Assembly (NCBI RefSeq): GCF_900112175.1
Contig: NZ_FOYT01000001.1
Coordinates: 248,001-312,000 of the forward strand
Direction of reading: 5' to 3'
DNA length: 64,000 bases
Origin: Halogeometricum rufum
Lineage (GTDB): Archaea > Halobacteriota > Halobacteria > Halobacteriales > Haloferacaceae
The notes beneath the pieces are model-generated. The model worked only from the letters and a program-made list of their open reading frames with translations, did not search any database and was not told the origin of the DNA. A program made the translations under genes and the position numbers. Of the stretch, positions 45,633 through 54,232 are shown piece after piece; position 1 is the first letter of the stretch, and the number at the start of each line of letters is the position of its first letter.

Positions 45633-46084
45633 GCGACGCCGACGACCGGGCCGCGGGGTCAGATTCGGTCCGCGTCGCGTTCGTCTGCGTCCAGAACGCC
45701 GGGCGCAGCCAGATGTCGACCGCGTTCGCCGAACGCGAGCGCGAACGCCGCGGACTCTCCGAGCGGGTGGAGATACTGACCGGCGGCACCCACCCCGCCG
45801 ACCACGTCCACGACGTGGTCGTCCGCATCATGGGCGAGGAGGGGTTCGACCTCTCGGACCGGGTGCCGCGGGAGGTGTCGACGACCGAGTTGGAGGCCTG
45901 CGACTACGTGGCGACGATGGGCTGTTCGACGCTCGAACTCGACACCGCCGCCGGCGTCGACGTGCGCGACTGGGCGCTGGACGACCCCGACGGGGCCGAC
46001 GACGAACGAGCGCGCGAGATTCGGGACGAAATCGAGGCGAACGTCGTCGAACTGTTCGACGAAGTCGAGGAGCGACTGTCATGA
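45629..46084 (+). CDS. arsC: Arsenate reductase, low-molecular-weight phosphatase type
   Basis: 151 residues. The P-loop CVQNAGRSQM (C-x5-R-S) is the LMW tyrosine-phosphatase/ArsC active site, reading VAFVCVQNAGRSQMSTAF; the partner catalytic acids are in DWALDDPDGAD. A further Cys in ATMGCSTLE and CDYVATM is equivalent to the thioredoxin-coupled resolving cysteines. It reduces arsenate to arsenite. Overlaps arsR and arsM by four bases each. Confidence 0.92.
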   Translation: MSDADDRAAGSDSVRVAFVCVQNAGRSQMSTAFAERERERRGLSERVEILTGGTHPADHVHDVVVRIMGEEGFDLSDRVPREVSTTELEACDYVATMGCSTLELDTAAGVDVRDWALDDPDGADDERAREIRDEIEANVVELFDEVEERLS

Positions 46085-46941
46085 GCGACTCACCGACCGA
46101 CGAGACCGGACGTATCGACCCCGACGAACAGCGACGCGCCGTCCGGAACCGGTACGCCCGCATCGCGACCGACTCGGACTCGGCGTCGAGCACCGCCGAG
46201 TCGAACTCGGACGGCGACTGCTGCGACGACGGCGACGGCTGCTGTGACGCCGACGCCGACGCGACCGACTCGACGGAACTCGGCTACACCGACGAGGACG
46301 TCGCCGCCGTCGCCGCGGGCGCGGACCTCGGCCTCGGGTGCGGCAACCCGACGGCCATCGCCTCGCTCGGCGAGGGCGAGACGGTCCTCGACCTGGGGTC
46401 GGGCGCGGGCTTCGACTGCTTCCTCGCCGCACAGGAGGTCGGCGAGGACGGCCGCGTCCTCGGCGTGGACATGACGCCGGCGATGGTCGAGAAGGCGCGC
46501 GACAACGTCCGGGAGAACGACGCGGAGAACGTCGAGTTCCGCCTCGGCGAGATAGAGCACCTCCCCGTCGCGGACGAGACGGTGGACGTGGTCATCTCCA
46601 ACTGCGTCGTCAACCTCTCGCCGGACAAACCGCAGGTGTTCCGCGAGGCGTTCCGCGCCCTCCGGCCGGGCGGCCGACTCGCCATCTCCGACGTGGTGAT
46701 GACGGCGCCCGTGCCCGAGTCGGTCCGCTCGGACCCCGAGTCCGTCGCCGCCTGCGTCGCCGGCGCCTCCACCGTGGACGAACTCGAAGCGATGCTGTCC
46801 GACGCGGGGTTCGTCGACGTGGCCATCGCGCCGAAAGAGGAGAGCGCCGAGTTCATCAGCGAGTGGGACGACTCGCTCGACCTGAGCGACTACATCGTCT
46901 CCGCGACCATCGAGGGCCGAAAGCCCGACGCCGACGCGTAG
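46081..46941 (+). CDS. arsM: Arsenite S-adenosylmethyltransferase
   Basis: 286 residues. SAM motif TVLDLGSGAGFDCFLAAQEVG preceded by GLGCGNPTAIASL, then VVISNCVVNLSPDKPQVFREAFR, a core ArsM signature. The cysteines needed to bind As(III) are in NCVVN and GLGCGN; a halophilic insertion NSDGDCCDDGDGCCDAD (four Cys at 47, 48, 54, 55) precedes the fold. It methylates arsenite to volatile or less toxic methylarsenicals. The ATG overlaps arsC by ATGA. Confidence 0.93.
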   Translation: MSDSPTDETGRIDPDEQRRAVRNRYARIATDSDSASSTAESNSDGDCCDDGDGCCDADADATDSTELGYTDEDVAAVAAGADLGLGCGNPTAIASLGEGETVLDLGSGAGFDCFLAAQEVGEDGRVLGVDMTPAMVEKARDNVRENDAENVEFRLGEIEHLPVADETVDVVISNCVVNLSPDKPQVFREAFRALRPGGRLAISDVVMTAPVPESVRSDPESVAACVAGASTVDELEAMLSDAGFVDVAIAPKEESAEFISEWDDSLDLSDYIVSATIEGRKPDADA

Positions 46942-46951
46942 TCGGTGCTAT

Positions 46952-46970
46952 CGCTCGGTGCGACCGAGCG
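46952..46970. terminator. Perfect hairpin after the ars operon
   Basis: CGCTCGGT (46952-46959), loop GCG, ACCGAGCG (46963-46970): a perfect 8-bp stem 11 bases after the arsM stop. No T-run follows, so it could be an end-stabilising hairpin instead of a classical terminator. Confidence 0.5.
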
Positions 46971-47090
46971 GTGCCGCCGAGCGCTCGCATCCGATGTGCA
47001 TTTCCGGGTCGACCCCGTCGCTTCGTGTATGAACGCGGCTTCGCCGGCGGTTCCCTCGCGGGACGCCTCGCTCAGTTCGACACCCAAGCC

Positions 47091-47864
47091 ATGACCAGAA
47101 AAGACCACTACTACAACAAGGCCAAACAGGAGGGCTACCGGACCCGGTCGGCGTACAAGCTCAAGCAGTTGGACGAGGACGCCGGTCTGTTCGGGCCCGG
47201 CAACACCGTCGTTGACCTCGGCGCCGCCCCCGGCGGGTGGTTGCAGGTCGCCTCGGAGGCAGTGGGCGACCACGGCAAAGTCGTCGGCGTCGACCTCCAG
47301 CGCATCCGCGACCTGGACCTCGACAACGTCGAGACGGTCCGCGGCGACATGACCGACGAGGAGACGAAGGCGAGCCTGCGCGACCGAATCGGGGCCGAGG
47401 GAGCGGACGTCGTCATCTCCGACATGGCGCCGAACATGACCGGCGAGTACTCGCTCGACCACGCCCGGTCCATCCACCTCGCCCGGCAGGCGTTCGAAGT
47501 CGCCCTGGACCTCCTCCCCGCGGGCGGCGACTTCGCCGTGAAGGTGTTCGACGGGCAGGACCTCGCAGACTTCCGGGCCGACGTGGAGGAGGAGTTCCAG
47601 TACGTCCGCTCCATCCGACCCGACGCCTCGCGGAACGAATCCTCCGAGCAGTATCTGGTCGGCAAACACCGCATCACCGCGCCCGTCGCCACCGGTGACG
47701 AACTCGACGTGGTCATCGACGACGTGGGGAGCGAGGGCGACGGCATCGCCAAGGTGGACGGCTACACGCTGTTCGTCCCCGGGACCGAGGCGGGCGACGA
47801 GGTTCACGTGCGCGTCACCGACCTCAAGCCGAACTTCGGCTTCGCCGAACTGGTCGAACCGTAG
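47091..47864 (+). CDS. rrmJ: 23S rRNA (uridine-2'-O-)-methyltransferase RrmJ/FtsJ with C-terminal TRAM domain
   Basis: 257 residues from MTRKDHYYNKAKQEGYRTRS. FtsJ domain with SAM motif VVDLGAAPGGWLQVAS, the catalytic tetrad K (KAKQEGYR/AYK), D (ISDMAPNMTG), K (FAVKVFDGQ) and E (SSEQYLVG). The last 60 residues form a TRAM RNA-binding domain (DDVGSEGDGIAKVDGYTLFVPG). Fusion of FtsJ with TRAM is characteristic of haloarchaea. It methylates the A-loop uridine of 23S rRNA. Confidence 0.95.
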   Translation: MTRKDHYYNKAKQEGYRTRSAYKLKQLDEDAGLFGPGNTVVDLGAAPGGWLQVASEAVGDHGKVVGVDLQRIRDLDLDNVETVRGDMTDEETKASLRDRIGAEGADVVISDMAPNMTGEYSLDHARSIHLARQAFEVALDLLPAGGDFAVKVFDGQDLADFRADVEEEFQYVRSIRPDASRNESSEQYLVGKHRITAPVATGDELDVVIDDVGSEGDGIAKVDGYTLFVPGTEAGDEVHVRVTDLKPNFGFAELVEP

Positions 47865-47918
47865 CGACGCCACCGCGGTCGGACGCCGTCGCACCGGTCG
47901 GTTCGTCCACCGCGGGAC

Positions 47919-48101
47919 TCACTCCTCGATGACCACGTCGACGTGGAGGTTGACGTCGCAGTTCCCTCGGCGACTGCCGTTTCGACACCGCCCCGTGGCG
48001 ATGATGTCAGAGAGAGTCGTGTACGTCCCGCAGGACGGGCATCGAAGCCCGCGCTCCATGCTGTCTCCCTCGGTCAGACGGACGCGCCGCTCTGCTACCA
48101 T
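47919..48101 (-). CDS. Small zinc-ribbon protein
   Basis: 60 residues from ATG 48101 with CPSCGTYTTLSDIIATGRCRNGSRRGNC: CxxC followed by a second set C-x9-C-type pair. The core begins at a later ATG (48059, MERGLRCPSC) and some annotations would take that start. TATGAG (minus strand, about 48125-48132) sits 26 bases before 48101, favouring the longer form. Function unknown. Confidence 0.6.
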   Translation of the reverse strand: MVAERRVRLTEGDSMERGLRCPSCGTYTTLSDIIATGRCRNGSRRGNCDVNLHVDVVIEE

Positions 48102-48161
48102 GCGTGTCGTACGATACCACCCCTCATAAGGTCGTTAGTCAGTTTCGCGACGCGTCGGCGT

Positions 48162-48884
48162 TCACTCCAGCGCCCACGGGTCACGTTCGTCGCGGCCGCG
48201 GCCGCCGCCGAGGGCGGCGACGACGGCGTACACGAACGGCGTGTCGACCACCGCGATGAGCAGTTTCAGGAGGTACTGCCCGACGACGAGTGAGAGGACG
48301 ACGCTCGGCGGGAACGCCTCGCCGATGCCGAGGAGTCGCGGAGCGACGTAGAACGCGACGGTGACGAAGATGACCGTATCTATCGCCTGACTCGTCGCCG
48401 TCGAGGCGACGTTGCGGAGCCACAGGTGGTCGCCGCCGGTCATCTCGCGGATGCGGTGAAATGCGAGTACGTCCCAGTTCTGGCTCACGACGTAGGCGAG
48501 GAGGCTGCCGGCGACGACGTTCGTCCCGGAGGCGAGGACGGTGCGGAACTGCCCGGCGAACTCGGGGTTCGCGGCGGGCATGAAGATGGTCCCCCAGACG
48601 AGGGCGAGGAGGACGAAGTTCATCGCGAAGCCCACGTTGACCATCACCGTCGCGGCGCGCCGGCCGTACAGTTCCGAGTAACAGTCCGAGGCGAAGAACG
48701 TGAGCGCGTACGCCAGCGCCGCCCCGGGCATCAGAACCGTCGCGCCGACGACGGGGAGGCTTCCGAGGGCGTCGGGTACCGGGATGGCGAGCAGTTTCGA
48801 GGCGGTGAGTTGCGCCGTCGTCAGCGCGGTGACGAACAGCGCGAGGATGGCCACCTGTCCCGTTCCCACTCGGGTCTCACTCAT
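48162..48884 (-). CDS. Queuosine/archaeosine precursor transporter (YhhQ/VUT family)
   Basis: 240 residues, about six hydrophobic segments. YhhQ features: LLALFVTALTTAQLTASKLL, the ALAYALTFFASDCYSELYGRRAA motif, and SQNWDVLAFHRI. It imports preQ0/preQ1-type bases; in archaea the precursor feeds archaeosine at tRNA position 15. The ATG overlaps the stop of the upstream RHH gene by eight bases, so they form an operon. Confidence 0.92.
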   Translation of the reverse strand: MSETRVGTGQVAILALFVTALTTAQLTASKLLAIPVPDALGSLPVVGATVLMPGAALAYALTFFASDCYSELYGRRAATVMVNVGFAMNFVLLALVWGTIFMPAANPEFAGQFRTVLASGTNVVAGSLLAYVVSQNWDVLAFHRIREMTGGDHLWLRNVASTATSQAIDTVIFVTVAFYVAPRLLGIGEAFPPSVVLSLVVGQYLLKLLIAVVDTPFVYAVVAALGGGRGRDERDPWALE

Positions 48885-49050
48885 CGTCGAGTCTGTCGTG
48901 CCGGTTGTCTATCTCGTCGAGGAGGTCCAGCGTCTTCCGGATGGAGGCGCGAACCGCGTCGCTCCGGTTGACGAACTTCTTGTCGTCGCCGACGTGTTCG
49001 TCGAGGTCCGCGAGTAACTCGTCGGGAATCTCGACGCTAATCTTGGACAT
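48877..49050 (-). CDS. Ribbon-helix-helix (CopG-type) DNA-binding protein
   Basis: 57 residues: MSKISVEIPDELLADLDEHV then KKFVNRSDAVRASIRKTLDLL. The N-terminal strand and two helices are typical of RHH dimers, with the DNA-contacting KISVEIP and the RSDAVRASI helix. ACATATAC (minus strand, about 49075-49082) lies 28 bases upstream. It overlaps the precursor transporter gene downstream, suggesting it may regulate queuosine/archaeosine precursor uptake; that is an inference. Confidence 0.85.
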   Translation of the reverse strand: MSKISVEIPDELLADLDEHVGDDKKFVNRSDAVRASIRKTLDLLDEIDNRHDRLDDE

Positions 49051-49251
49051 GATAGACACTATGCAATCCCGACGGGTATATGTGACTCGGTTCTTCACTC
49101 GATAAGCCGACGGGAATATCGAGGCGAGATGACTCCGCATCCGGGCGGCTCTGTCGCCGTCCGGCGCGTTCGCGTCGCGATGCCGGCGCTGGTCCGATAC
49201 TCGCAGGAGAATACGCCGTCCCTCGGGCGCTCCGCCGCGTCTCGGTCCGAT

Positions 49252-51438
49252 TCAGGCGGCGTCGCGGGCGGGCGCGAGGTTCCGTCGGCCGCCGAGGGTG
49301 ACGACGAACAGGACGCCGAGGCCGACGCCGTAGGCGGCCATCAGCGGAATCGTGACGAGGAACATCGAGACGATGCCCGCGGGGGTGAACAGGGCGGCGA
49401 ACGTCAGGATGCCGACGGTCACCTCGCGCCAGCGACCCCGGAGGGTCTGGTAGGTGACGCCCGCACCGTTGAGCAACAGCATCAGGATGGGGATGTCCGC
49501 GAGGATGCCGATGCCGCCCGTCGTGAAGAAGATGAGCCAGAAGAAGTCGGTGATGCGGTAGGAGATTATCATGTTCGCCTGCACCGCGTCGTTCACCAGC
49601 CACGAGATGACGCCGGGGGCGACGTAGAAGTACCCGAGGACGAACCCGCCGAGCAGTCCGAACACCAGCGACCCGGTCCAGAAGAAGACGGTGCGGCGGC
49701 GACGGCGGACGATCTGACGGTCCCGGAGGGCGGGCCACGCGTAGTACGCCACCACCGGGAGCGTGACGAGGACGGCGACGAGCGTCGAGAACTTCACCTG
49801 GAACAGCAGCGCCTCCATCGGGTGGAGGGCGACGACGTTCAGCACCTCCTCGGGTGTCACCGCGGCGGGGAGGCGGCCGAGGAACTGCTCGTACACCTCC
49901 TTGAAGCCGACGGTGTAGAGCCACGTGAACGTCCCCGCGAGGACGAGCATGAACAGCGCGACGATGCGGAACGCCTTCGACGTGACAGTCTCGAAGATGA
50001 ACGCGAGGTCCTTGTAGTAGCCGCCGATGTCGTCCTCGTCCGTCTCGCCGTCGGTGAGTTCGTCGAGGAACGTCCCGCCGGCGCGCGTCGCTCTGTCTTC
50101 TAGTTCGCCCTGCTGGTCGGCGTCACCGGCGTCGGCGTCGCCGTCAGACGCCTCGCGTTCTTCCTCCGCCTCGTCGAACCGGTCGACGATGGCCTGCGCC
50201 TTCTCCTTGTCGCCGTCGTCGAGTGCGTCGCCCGCGATGCCCATCGCCTCCTCCTCGCTCAGGTCGGCGAACACCTCCGGCGGCGCGGCCCGGACGCCCG
50301 CCGCGTCGAGTTCGCGCACGTCTATCTTCGAGGGGTCGCCGACGCCGCGTTCGAGCGGTCCGACGGACTCCTCGATGTCCTTGTAGACGGCGTAGCCGAG
50401 ACCGAGGAGCGCGAACGCGAGGGCACCGAGGACGGACCAGACGACGAGCGCCGTCTCCGGTGCGACGCCGAGGAGGCCCCCGAGTTCGGGGACGAAGTAG
50501 CTGCTCCCGACGCGGTCCAGGAGGGAGTTGACGGCCGCCGGCCCGCCGTAGGAGTAGTAGAGGTAGACGGCCGCGGCGCCGAGGGCGGTGCTCCCGGCGA
50601 CGAGGTTCCACCGCTTCCCGACGGCGGTCCGGAGGTCGATCTGTTCGCTGCTGCGACGGGCCGTGACGACGACCTTCGAGATGTAGAGGCTGATACCGTA
50701 CAGCGTCAGCACGGGGACGGCCCACAGAATCTGCGTGAACGGGTCCGGCGGCGTGAACATCGCGCCGGCGGCGAAGACGCCGAGCACCGCGTAGCGCCAC
50801 TGGTCGCGGAACGTCTCGTACGGGACGATTTCGGCGTACGACAGCAGCGTCATGACGAGCGGCAGTTGGCTCGCCAGCCCGAACGAGACTGTCAGGAGGA
50901 ACATGAACTGCGCCCACTTGACGATGGAGTACGTCGGCGCGAAGCCGATGTTCACCGTGTTCTGGGCGAGGAAGCGGAACGTGATGGGGAAGAAGAAGAC
51001 GTAGCCGTAGGCGACGCCGAGGCCGAACAGCGTCACCATCCCGACGACGATTAGCGCGAGTTGCCACCGGGGGACCGGCGACGACGGCCACAGGCCGCGC
51101 TCTCTGAGGGCGTCGCGGGAGAAGAAGATGAACACCGGCGCGGCGAGGATGAGTCCGGTCACGAGGCCTATCTTCGCCTGCAACAGCACCACGTCGAACG
51201 GCGTCTGCGCGATAATCTCGACCTGCTCGTTGACGGCCGCGTTCATGTTCCGTCTGGTGATGGCCTCGAGGAAGTCCCAGATGTACAGACGGAGCGCGTA
51301 GAACGTGCCGAGGAAGCCGACGAGGAAGACGATGAACACCTTTTGGAGGTCCTTCTGCGCCGCGCGGAGCATCGCACCGGCGGTCTCGCGACCGTCGTCG
51401 ATGGCGCGGCGGGTGTCCTCGTCGAGCGCGCTGGACAT
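49252..51438 (-). CDS. tatCt: TatCt: fused double TatC translocase subunit
   Basis: 728 residues from MSSALDEDTRRAIDDGRETA. Two TatC domains: the first (about 25-270) ends in FRDQWRYAVLGVFAAGAMFTPPDPFTQI, the second (about 480-728) with FFWTGSLVFGLLGGFVLGYFY, TDFFWLIFFTTGGIGILADIP and FTPAGIVSMFLVTIPL. Between them are two more hydrophobic segments and a long acidic hydrophilic linker (DRFDEAEEEREASDGDADAG). This double TatC is unique to haloarchaea, where most exported proteins fold before Tat export. An acidic linker between the two repeats is standard for the family. Confidence 0.95.
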   Translation of the reverse strand: MSSALDEDTRRAIDDGRETAGAMLRAAQKDLQKVFIVFLVGFLGTFYALRLYIWDFLEAITRRNMNAAVNEQVEIIAQTPFDVVLLQAKIGLVTGLILAAPVFIFFSRDALRERGLWPSSPVPRWQLALIVVGMVTLFGLGVAYGYVFFFPITFRFLAQNTVNIGFAPTYSIVKWAQFMFLLTVSFGLASQLPLVMTLLSYAEIVPYETFRDQWRYAVLGVFAAGAMFTPPDPFTQILWAVPVLTLYGISLYISKVVVTARRSSEQIDLRTAVGKRWNLVAGSTALGAAAVYLYYSYGGPAAVNSLLDRVGSSYFVPELGGLLGVAPETALVVWSVLGALAFALLGLGYAVYKDIEESVGPLERGVGDPSKIDVRELDAAGVRAAPPEVFADLSEEEAMGIAGDALDDGDKEKAQAIVDRFDEAEEEREASDGDADAGDADQQGELEDRATRAGGTFLDELTDGETDEDDIGGYYKDLAFIFETVTSKAFRIVALFMLVLAGTFTWLYTVGFKEVYEQFLGRLPAAVTPEEVLNVVALHPMEALLFQVKFSTLVAVLVTLPVVAYYAWPALRDRQIVRRRRRTVFFWTGSLVFGLLGGFVLGYFYVAPGVISWLVNDAVQANMIISYRITDFFWLIFFTTGGIGILADIPILMLLLNGAGVTYQTLRGRWREVTVGILTFAALFTPAGIVSMFLVTIPLMAAYGVGLGVLFVVTLGGRRNLAPARDAA

Positions 51439-51507
51439 ACCCGAGGAAAGCCATCTCGCGGTTATCAATCTTTTTCACCGCGTCGCCGCGCGCCCATCCG
51501 GAAAGGC

Positions 51508-51515
51508 CTATAAGA
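51508..51515 (+). promoter_or_regulatory. tatCo promoter
   Basis: CCTATAAG (51508-51515) lies about 28 bases before the ATG of tatCo at 51539, the spacing for leaderless transcription. The divergent tatCt starts at 51438, so both promoters share a 100-base region. Confidence 0.55.
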
Positions 51516-51538
51516 AGCGGGCAGAGAATCACTGATGA

Positions 51539-53155
51539 ATGGCCGACGATTCGGAGTCCGACCGTCCGTCATCGGACGCCGACGAGTCCGAGCGCGTCCC
51601 CTCGGACGACGCCGAGACGACCGAATCGTCCGACACGCCGACCGAGGACGCGTCTGCGCCGTCGGACGACACCGACAGCGACGCCTCCGCGGTCGACGAC
51701 GACGCGGACGATGGGGGCGACGCCGATGCGGACGATGGGGGCGACGCCGATGCGGACGATGGGGGCGACGCCGATGCGGACGACACCGACGCGGACGACA
51801 CCGCCGACGGACCCGCGGACGAAGGCGATAGCGACGCCGGCACCGACGGCGACGATACTGGCGCAGACGGCGACGATACCGGCATAGACGAGGATACCGG
51901 CATAGACGAGGATACCGGCACAGACGACGATATTGAGACGGACGGCGACGACGATACCGAGACGACGCCGCCGGAGTCGGAGCCGGACTCGGCCGACGAC
52001 CGGCCGGACGTCGCCGCCACCGCCGAGGGCCGCCCCGGCGCGGAGACCGACCCGGAGGACGTGGACGACCCCGTAGACGACGTGACGATGGAACGCGAGG
52101 GACTCGTCGAACCGCCGGACGAGTCGTCGACCGACGCCGACGCTGACGACGCCAGCGATTCCGACGACTCCGACGCGTCGACCGACGCCGACGACTCCGA
52201 CGCGGAGGACCTCTGGCCCGAGGACCACGCACCGCCGGAACCGAAGACGGCGGACGAACTCCGGTACGGCGGGGACGAGAACGGCGAGGCCGTCGCCGAC
52301 ACCGACGGCGGCGCGCCCACCGTCACCGGCGGGCCGACACCCGACCTCGGGGACGACGAACTCGACGACGGGATGTTCGGGGACGGCCCGGAGACCGACC
52401 AGGAGATGCCGCTGGCCGACCACATCGAGGAGATGGTCAACCGGCTGGCGGTGGTGTTCCTCGTCGGCGGCCTCGTCACGCTGGTTCTGTACCCCGGCGC
52501 CGACCTGGCGAATCAGGCGATGAACCTGAACCTCGTCAGTTCGACGGACGTCATCAACTTCCTCTGGAACAAGCACATCCCCGGCGCGCCGGAGATTGCC
52601 GAACGTCGCCCGCGCGTCTACGGTCCGCTCGAACTCGTCCTGACGGAACTGAAGGTGGCCGGACTGGCGGGCCTCGTCGTCGGCCTCCCGGTGTTCGTCT
52701 ACCAGACGTACCTGTTCATGCGCCCCGGTCTGTTCCCGCGGGAGCGACGCTACTACCTCGCCGCGGTGCCGACGAGCCTCGTCCTCGCGTTCGTCGGCAT
52801 CGCCTTCGCGCACTTCGTCGTCCTCCCGGCCATCTTCGCGTACTTCACGTCCTACACGCAGGGGACGGCGGTCATCGCGTTCGGCCTGAAGGAGACGTTC
52901 AACCTCATCCTCATCCTGATGGGCTACAACGCCATCATCTTCCAGATTCCGCTGTTCATCATGCTCGCCATCATGATGAACCTCGTCACCCGCGAGTGGC
53001 TGGTGGCCCGCCGGCTCATCTTCTGGGCCTCCTTCCTCGGGCTTGCGTTCTTCGTCAGCCCCGACCCCACTGGGATGGCCCCCATCATCATCGCCGCGAC
53101 GATGATAACGCTGTTCGAGGGGACGCTGTTCCTCCTGCGGTGGACCGGGAACTGA
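51539..53155 (+). CDS. tatCo: TatCo: single TatC with very long acidic N-terminal region
   Basis: 538 residues. Residues 1-280 are hydrophilic, almost all Asp, Glu, Ser, Thr, Gly and Ala, with short repeats (see separate entry). The TatC domain follows from MPLADHIEEMVNRLAVVFLV with GAPEIAERRPRVYGPLELV, VKLTELKVA-like GLAGLVVGLP, and the six hydrophobic segments ending GMAPIIIAATMITLFEG. TatCo recognises twin-arginine precursors and pairs with TatCt. The extension is far longer than in bacterial TatC and probably stays in the cytoplasm; its role is unknown. Confidence 0.93.
   Translation: MADDSESDRPSSDADESERVPSDDAETTESSDTPTEDASAPSDDTDSDASAVDDDADDGGDADADDGGDADADDGGDADADDTDADDTADGPADEGDSDAGTDGDDTGADGDDTGIDEDTGIDEDTGTDDDIETDGDDDTETTPPESEPDSADDRPDVAATAEGRPGAETDPEDVDDPVDDVTMEREGLVEPPDESSTDADADDASDSDDSDASTDADDSDAEDLWPEDHAPPEPKTADELRYGGDENGEAVADTDGGAPTVTGGPTPDLGDDELDDGMFGDGPETDQEMPLADHIEEMVNRLAVVFLVGGLVTLVLYPGADLANQAMNLNLVSSTDVINFLWNKHIPGAPEIAERRPRVYGPLELVLTELKVAGLAGLVVGLPVFVYQTYLFMRPGLFPRERRYYLAAVPTSLVLAFVGIAFAHFVVLPAIFAYFTSYTQGTAVIAFGLKETFNLILILMGYNAIIFQIPLFIMLAIMMNLVTREWLVARRLIFWASFLGLAFFVSPDPTGMAPIIIAATMITLFEGTLFLLRWTGN
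51704..51775 (+). repeat. Three 24-bp tandem repeats inside tatCo
   Basis: GCGGACGATGGGGGCGACGC followed by CGAT is repeated identically at 51704-51727, 51728-51751 and 51752-51775. It is in frame and encodes ADDGGDAD three times, starting at residue 56. The exact identity implies recent slippage. A second short repeat GATACCGGCATAGACGAG occurs near 51879-51914. Confidence 0.9.
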
Positions 53156-53250
53156 CCCCTCGCAGTCTCACTCGCCTCGGCGACGTAGTCCGGCCGTCGA
53201 CAGACGACCGATAGCGTTCGGAATCGCACGCCGACGAGTCCCCGACGGCG

Positions 53251-54153
53251 TCACCGCTCGACCGGAACGGTGGCCGCGACGCCCTCCACGAGCGAGTCGT
53301 TCGCGACGAGGAGGACCACCGCGACGGGTGCCAGTCCGAGGACGGCGGCGGCCGCTCCGAGCGTCGCCTCCGAGTACCGCAGGCCGTAGACGAACGGGGC
53401 CAGCGGTGCCCAGTGTCTGGGGTCGCCGTCGGTCATGAGGTACGAGAAGAAGAACTCGTTGTACACCTGCACGAACGTGAGGACGCCCGCGGCGGCGACA
53501 CCCGGCCGGGCGAGGGGGAGGACGACGCGCCTGAGCGCTCCCAGTCTGGTCGCGCCCTCGACGCGCGCCGCGGCCTCCAACTCGTCGGGTATCTGCGCGA
53601 AGAACACCGTCAGCACGTAGATTGCCAGCGGGAGCGTCAGCATCGACGTGGGGAGGACGACGGCCCCCGGCGTGTTGTAGAGCGTCGGCGTCGTCAGCGT
53701 CACCGGTCCGAGCGGAACCGAGACGCCGGTGAACAGTCGGAACAGCGGCACCAGAAACGCCGCGGGCGGCGTGTACGCGACGACGAGGAAGACGAGGAGC
53801 AGGGGCCTGCGGCCGGGGAACGACAGGCGGCCGAACGCGTACCCCGCGAGCGACCCGACGACGAGGACGACGGCGGTGCTGAGCGTGGCGACGACGAGGC
53901 CGTTGAGCAGGTGACGGCCGAACGAGGTGAACGCGACGACGGCGACGAAGTTCGATGCGGTCACCGTCTCGGGGAACAGGCCGAGTCCGTCGACGGCCGC
54001 CGGCGGCGTCACCGCGAGGACGAGCAGCCAGTAGAGGGGGAAGCCGAACAGGAGGAGGACGAACGCGACGAGGACGGCGAACAGGAGGCGGTAGACGACG
54101 CGCGGATGCTCGATGGCGTTGCGGACGCCGCGTCGGAGGACGTTTCGGCTCAC
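53251..54153 (-). CDS. Orphan ABC-transporter permease (MalG/carbohydrate class)
   Basis: 300 residues from GTG 54153, with six hydrophobic segments. The EAA loop reads DELEAAARVEGATRLGALRRVVLPLARPG (about 195-222), the contact site for an ATPase. MalG-like length and topology suggest a sugar or polyol permease of the CUT1 class. No partner permease, ATPase or binding protein is in the window, so it is an isolated gene; a remote cognate ATPase is needed for function. Downstream 95 bases lie between it and the convergent tatCo end. Confidence 0.8.
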   Translation of the reverse strand: MSRNVLRRGVRNAIEHPRVVYRLLFAVLVAFVLLLFGFPLYWLLVLAVTPPAAVDGLGLFPETVTASNFVAVVAFTSFGRHLLNGLVVATLSTAVVLVVGSLAGYAFGRLSFPGRRPLLLVFLVVAYTPPAAFLVPLFRLFTGVSVPLGPVTLTTPTLYNTPGAVVLPTSMLTLPLAIYVLTVFFAQIPDELEAAARVEGATRLGALRRVVLPLARPGVAAAGVLTFVQVYNEFFFSYLMTDGDPRHWAPLAPFVYGLRYSEATLGAAAAVLGLAPVAVVLLVANDSLVEGVAATVPVER

Positions 54154-54232
54154 GGTCGACGCTCCGCGTGACGGGGATACACGGTTCGTCGTGTCCGCTC
54201 AGCCACACAAAAAATGTGCGGGAATCGGCCAG

